Below, piece after piece: positions 7,215 through 10,327 of a stretch of DNA of 10,327 nucleotides. The notes under the pieces were generated by a model, which searched no databases, was not told the DNA's origin, and saw only the letters and a program-made list of their open reading frames with translations. The stretch is from Gammaproteobacteria bacterium (GTDB taxonomy: Bacteria; Pseudomonadota; Gammaproteobacteria; JAABTG01). How positions within the stretch are numbered: the stretch's first letter is position 1; every line of letters begins with the position of its first letter. The stretch spans positions 1-10,327 of the forward strand of contig JASJBY010000082.1 in NCBI GenBank assembly GCA_030066245.1, in the 5' to 3' direction. The position numbers were made by a program, and so were the translations under genes.

Positions 7215-9020
7215 TCAGGAGAAACCCGCTTCCCGCAACGCCAGCTCAGGGTCCGCGGGCATGGTTGCCCGGACCGTCTCCGGACTGGCCTCGAAGCCAC
7301 CCGAGATGCGCATCACCTCCTCAAGCGTGGTGCCGCCTTCCACGGCCCGTTGCAGTGCAGCCTGGGTGAGGGGTTCGGCGCCCTCTTTGGCCCTCGCCAG
7401 GCGGGCAAACTCGGCGTGATCGCTCTGCCCCAGGGCCATCGCCAGGTCGTGGTCGATTTCGAGCAGCTCGTAGACGCCGACCCGGCCCCGGTAGCCGGTA
7501 CCGTTGCAGTGGGTGCAGCCCGTGCCACGCCGGAACTGCATACCGGCAGCCCGTTCCCCGAGCGTGGCACGCAACCATGCCGCTTCGTTTGCATCAGGCT
7601 GGTACTGCTCACCGCAGCCCGAGCAGACCCGCTTGACGAGCCGCTGGGCCAGCACACCCTTGAGGGCCGACGCCACCAGGTAGCCTTTGGCGCCCATATC
7701 CAGCAGGCGGCTCACGGTGCTGACGGCGTCGTTGGTGTGCAGAGTCGAGAGAACCAGGTGACCCGTGAGCGCGGCCCGGATCCCGATCTCCGCTGTCTCC
7801 TCGTCGCGCATCTCTCCCACCAGGACCACATCGGGATCCTGGCGCAACACGGCGCGGAGCACGCGGGCGAAAGTCAGGCCGATCTCCGGATTCACCTGCA
7901 CTTGATTAACCCGCGACAGGCGGTACTCCACGGGATCCTCGACTGTGATGATTTTGTTCTCTGGACGATTGAGCAGGTTGAGGGCTGCATAAAGGCTGGT
8001 GGTCTTGCCGCTGCCCGTGGGTCCCGTCACGAGAAACATGCCATGGGGATTGTGGATCAGGCGCTCGAAACGCTGCGCAAGGTGGGCGGGCATACCCAGC
8101 TCGTCCAGTCGACGGACCCCGCCGGTCTGGTCGAGCAGTCGCAGCACCACCGACTCGCCGTACTGAATGGGCATGGTCGACATACGGATATCGATGCTGC
8201 GTTGCTTGACTTTCAGCGAGAACCGCCCGTCCTGAGGCAGTCGCTTCTCGGCGATATCCAGACCCGCCATGAGTTTCAGGCGCAGCACCAGTGCCGAAGC
8301 AATGCGCTTGTCATCCATGATCTGCTCGTGCAGGGCGCCGTCGATCCGCTGGCGGATGCGCAGCACGTTCTCGTCGGGCTCGATGTGCACGTCGGAGGAA
8401 CTCACCTGGATGGCGTCCTCGAACAGCGATTGGAGCAGCTTGACGACCGGGGCGTCGGCCACGTCGTCCGCCTGCATCAGCTGACCCAGGTCGATGTCCC
8501 GCTCCCGGAGTTCCTCGCCCAGCTTCTCCGCGAAATTCGAAATTTCCTCCGTGCGACGGTAGAGGGTGTCAAAAGTTGTCAGGAGATCTGACTCGCAGAC
8601 GACAGCAGTACGAATCGGTCGCTGAAGAATCCGCGACAGCTCGTCGAACGCGAAGATGTCCGTGGGATCGGCCATTCCCACCAACACATCCACACCGCTG
8701 GCGTCCAATGCGATAGCCCTGTAACGACGGGCATGTATCTCGGGGATGAGGCGCACCGTCTCGGTGGAAAAGCGAAAATGCTTCAGGTCGATATACGGAA
8801 TGTTCAGCTGCCGCGACAGGAACTGGAGAAGCTGAACCTCATCGATATAGCCGTTCTCCACCAGGATGCGGCCGAGCTTGCGACCAGTGGTCTTCTGCTC
8901 CGACAGGGCGGAGTCGAGCTGAAGTTGCGAGATTATCTTGTTTTGAACCAGCAGGTCGCCGATGCGGATCTTCTTCCGTGGCTTGCTCGAAGGCGGTTGG
9001 TTTGCTGGAGTGCTGGCCAA
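7215..9020 (-). CDS. mshE: MSHA pilus assembly ATPase MshE with c-di-GMP-binding N-terminus
   Basis: GspE/PilB-type hexameric ATPase driving pilus extension from the cytosolic face of the inner membrane. Counted from the TTG chosen here (601 residues): two 24-residue MshEN motifs, 19-42 (RIGDLLVQNKII...ALSEQ) and 48-71 (KLGRILVENGYI...FLSRQ), the tandem c-di-GMP-binding pattern of MshE; Walker A GPTGSGKT (333-340); Asp box ITVEDPVE (358-365); Walker B DPDVVLVGEMRD (395-406); His box LSTLHTNDA (424-432); zinc Cys at 466, 469, 502 and 505. The frame is open to a GTG at 9230 (671 residues), with an ATG at 9218, but the extra 70 residues are low-complexity, have lower third-position GC, and lack a ribosome-binding site, whereas the TTG has AGGA nine bases upstream and puts the first motif where the family has it. 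Function is firm; start is not. Confidence 0.95.
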   Translation of the reverse strand: MASTPANQPPSSKPRKKIRIGDLLVQNKIISQLQLDSALSEQKTTGRKLGRILVENGYIDEVQLLQFLSRQLNIPYIDLKHFRFSTETVRLIPEIHARRYRAIALDASGVDVLVGMADPTDIFAFDELSRILQRPIRTAVVCESDLLTTFDTLYRRTEEISNFAEKLGEELRERDIDLGQLMQADDVADAPVVKLLQSLFEDAIQVSSSDVHIEPDENVLRIRQRIDGALHEQIMDDKRIASALVLRLKLMAGLDIAEKRLPQDGRFSLKVKQRSIDIRMSTMPIQYGESVVLRLLDQTGGVRRLDELGMPAHLAQRFERLIHNPHGMFLVTGPTGSGKTTSLYAALNLLNRPENKIITVEDPVEYRLSRVNQVQVNPEIGLTFARVLRAVLRQDPDVVLVGEMRDEETAEIGIRAALTGHLVLSTLHTNDAVSTVSRLLDMGAKGYLVASALKGVLAQRLVKRVCSGCGEQYQPDANEAAWLRATLGERAAGMQFRRGTGCTHCNGTGYRGRVGVYELLEIDHDLAMALGQSDHAEFARLARAKEGAEPLTQAALQRAVEGGTTLEEVMRISGGFEASPETVRATMPADPELALREAGFS

Positions 9021-9346
9021 GGGAATCGTTCCTGTCGCTGGGGCTCGGTCGCCTGTCCGCTGAACCGGAGATACGGTGGTGGTCAGTAGATCAGTTTCAA
9101 AATCGGCCCGTGGTGACTGATTTAGCGGCCGTTTTGATGAATCATTAACGATAGGAGACGGCTGGAGGAGCGGGGAACAGAAAGAGGCGTACGCCAGCAA
9201 ACCACTGTGCCCGGCCATCAACAGAGGCACGCAGTGAGGTCAAGGTCTGTCAGATGAGGATTCCGGCGCGCGCCGTTACCACCGACCGACCGCGCCCTCG
9301 CACACCCCAGGGCAGGAGCGCCTGACGGCTCTGCGCAGCAGGCCGG
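9021..9346 (-). promoter_or_regulatory. Upstream region of mshE
   Basis: About 326 bases between the acyl-CoA synthetase stop and the preferred mshE start. The part nearest mshE is noticeably less GC-rich than the genes, as expected of a promoter region, with an AT-rich patch around 9120-9152. A perfect 12-base palindrome CGGCGCGCGCCG lies at 9264-9275. No intrinsic terminator for the synthetase gene is visible. A sigma-54-like GGCAC...TTGC at about 9191-9205 is one base too widely spaced. If the GTG at 9230 were the true start, most of this stretch would be coding. Confidence 0.4.
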
Positions 9347-10327
9347 CTAAACGGAGCTGTGGCCTTCGTACATGCGGTCGATGTGGTCGCGAAAGCGCTC
9401 GCTGATGCGGGCCCGCTTCAGCTTCATGGTGGGTGTAAGGAGACCATTCTCGACGGACCATGGCTGCAGGGTGACCGTGGCCCGGCGTATCTGCGCGAAG
9501 CCAGGGAAACTGCGGATCTGTCGCGACACCCGCTCCAGCAGCGACTGCTCCACGTCCTCGCGTACCAGCGCCGCCGCGTCTTCCGGACTCACGCCCAGTT
9601 CCCGGGCAACTTTCGGCCAGAGATCGGGGTTGAGTACCAGCAGCGCAGACAGGTAGGGCTTGCTCTCGCCGATGACCATGGACTGGTCGAACAGCGGATC
9701 CTCCGCGATAGCTGACTCCATGTCCGCCGGTGGCACCTTCTCGCCGTTCGCCAACACGATAATCTCCTTCAGGCGTCCAACGATGTGGATGTAGCCATTC
9801 TCGATCCGGGCCCGGTCGCCAGTGTGGAGCCAACCGTCGTCGTCGATCACCGCACGGGTGGCTTCCTCGTTCTTCCAATAGCCAAGCATGACGTTCGGGC
9901 CTTTTGCCAATAACTCATCCGTCTCGTTGACCCGGACGCGCACACCATGTAGCGGCAGGCCGATGCTGGCAGGCACGTTGTGTTCCGGCGTGTTCACCGA
10001 GATGATGGGGCTGCTTTCCGTGAGGCCGTAGCCCTGCAGCAACTCCAGGCCCAGCCCGATGAACAGGCGCGCCACCGGGGGCGGCAGAGGCGCGCCTCCG
10101 CTGATGGCGATGCGCAGTCTGCCTCCCAGCTTCGCCTTCACTTTTCGCGCCACCAGCCGGTCGAGGAGAGCCCAGGCTATCGAGCCGGGGCTTCTGGGCG
10201 CCCGCCCCTGGCGATGCTCGAATCGGGCCCAGCCGACGTTTACGGTGGCATTGAAGAGTCCCCGCTTGAGGGCCGACCCCTCCTCCAGCTGGGTCTTGAT
10301 ACGCCCGTAGACACGCTCGAAGATGCG
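9347..10327 (-). CDS. Long-chain acyl-CoA synthetase (AMP-forming), 5' end beyond the window
   Basis: Activates fatty acids to acyl-CoA through an acyl-adenylate. 326 residues are visible; the frame stays open to the right edge, where RIFERVYGRI, a hallmark of FAA1/FadD15-like long-chain ligases, is read, so the GTG at 10153 is an internal codon and not the start. Further motifs in order: RLRIAISGGAPL, LLQGYGLTESSP (adenylate-binding), IGLPLHGVRV, GPNVMLGYWKN, GWLHTGDRARI (ATP ribose Asp), GRLKEIIVLANGEKVPP (hinge), and TPTMKLKRARI with the C-terminal catalytic Lys. The stop is TAG. Probably 200-270 N-terminal residues are missing. Same strand as the pilus cluster but separated by an unusual gap, so it is probably a separate unit with no functional link. 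Confidence 0.95.
   Translation of the reverse strand, partial: RIFERVYGRIKTQLEEGSALKRGLFNATVNVGWARFEHRQGRAPRSPGSIAWALLDRLVARKVKAKLGGRLRIAISGGAPLPPPVARLFIGLGLELLQGYGLTESSPIISVNTPEHNVPASIGLPLHGVRVRVNETDELLAKGPNVMLGYWKNEEATRAVIDDDGWLHTGDRARIENGYIHIVGRLKEIIVLANGEKVPPADMESAIAEDPLFDQSMVIGESKPYLSALLVLNPDLWPKVARELGVSPEDAAALVREDVEQSLLERVSRQIRSFPGFAQIRRATVTLQPWSVENGLLTPTMKLKRARISERFRDHIDRMYEGHSSV

Noticed and set aside
7350..8591. 413-residue plus-strand frame opposite mshE
   Set aside because: Antisense shadow of a strongly conserved ATPase gene; His/Gln/Val-rich composition is typical of such frames.
9189..9210. Sigma-54-like promoter upstream of mshE (GGCAC and TTGC elements)
   Set aside because: The GG to GC spacing is 11 bases instead of the strict 10, and no sigma-54 activator site is seen.
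9264..9275. 12-base GC palindrome as terminator of the synthetase gene
   Set aside because: It has no loop as a perfect palindrome and no T run follows; such palindromes arise by chance in GC-rich DNA.
10151..10153. GTG at 10153 as the start of the acyl-CoA synthetase
   Set aside because: The frame continues upstream to the window edge with family-specific residues (RIFERVYGRI), so this codon is internal.

Overview
The window looks like chromosomal DNA from a GC-rich gammaproteobacterium. The evidence is an MSHA-type (mannose-sensitive haemagglutinin-like) type IV pilus cluster, a TrmL-type tRNA methyltransferase very close to the enterobacterial form, and uniformly GC-rich genes packed at operon spacing. 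No genus can be named from the sequence. No tRNA, rRNA, CRISPR array, transposase or prophage gene is visible.

Layout, left to right. Positions 1-237 hold no recognised gene but begin with a long imperfect hairpin. A class 1B dihydroorotate dehydrogenase (pyrD, minus strand) is divergent from trmL (plus strand), with only 41 bases between them. trmL converges on the end of the pilus cluster; the gap contains a run of nine C and a pyrimidine-rich, degenerate 7-base tandem repeat. The pilus cluster fills about 1855-9020 on the minus strand. In order of transcription it reads: mshE (ATPase with an N-terminal c-di-GMP-binding MshEN domain), mshG (GspF-like inner-membrane platform), an MshF/MshB-position minor prepilin, mshA (major pilin), mshC, mshD, mshO and mshP (minor prepilins). 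After a gap of about 326 bases, the right edge carries the C-terminal two thirds or so of a long-chain acyl-CoA synthetase, cut by the window end.

How the genes fit together. MshE would power pilus extension through MshG; MshA would form the fibre; MshC, MshD, MshO, MshP and the MshF/B-like protein would prime or cap it. Every prepilin has a Gly followed by Phe or Val and a hydrophobic helix, as a prepilin peptidase requires, but no peptidase, secretin or retraction ATPase is encoded here. Junctions are tight (TGATG at mshC/mshD, 3 bases at mshD/mshO, ATGA at mshO/mshP, a 20-base overlap at mshG/mshF). The mshA gene stands apart: it has 347 non-coding bases upstream, the best ribosome-binding site in the cluster, and a hairpin at its stop codon. 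That arrangement would let the major pilin be made in excess of the minor pilins.

No wholly new system is evident. The points most worth checking are the compact MSHA locus with no mshQ or mshI-N next to it, the class 1B PyrD without pyrK, the mshA leader region, the heptad repeat, and the uncertain starts of mshE, mshC and mshO.
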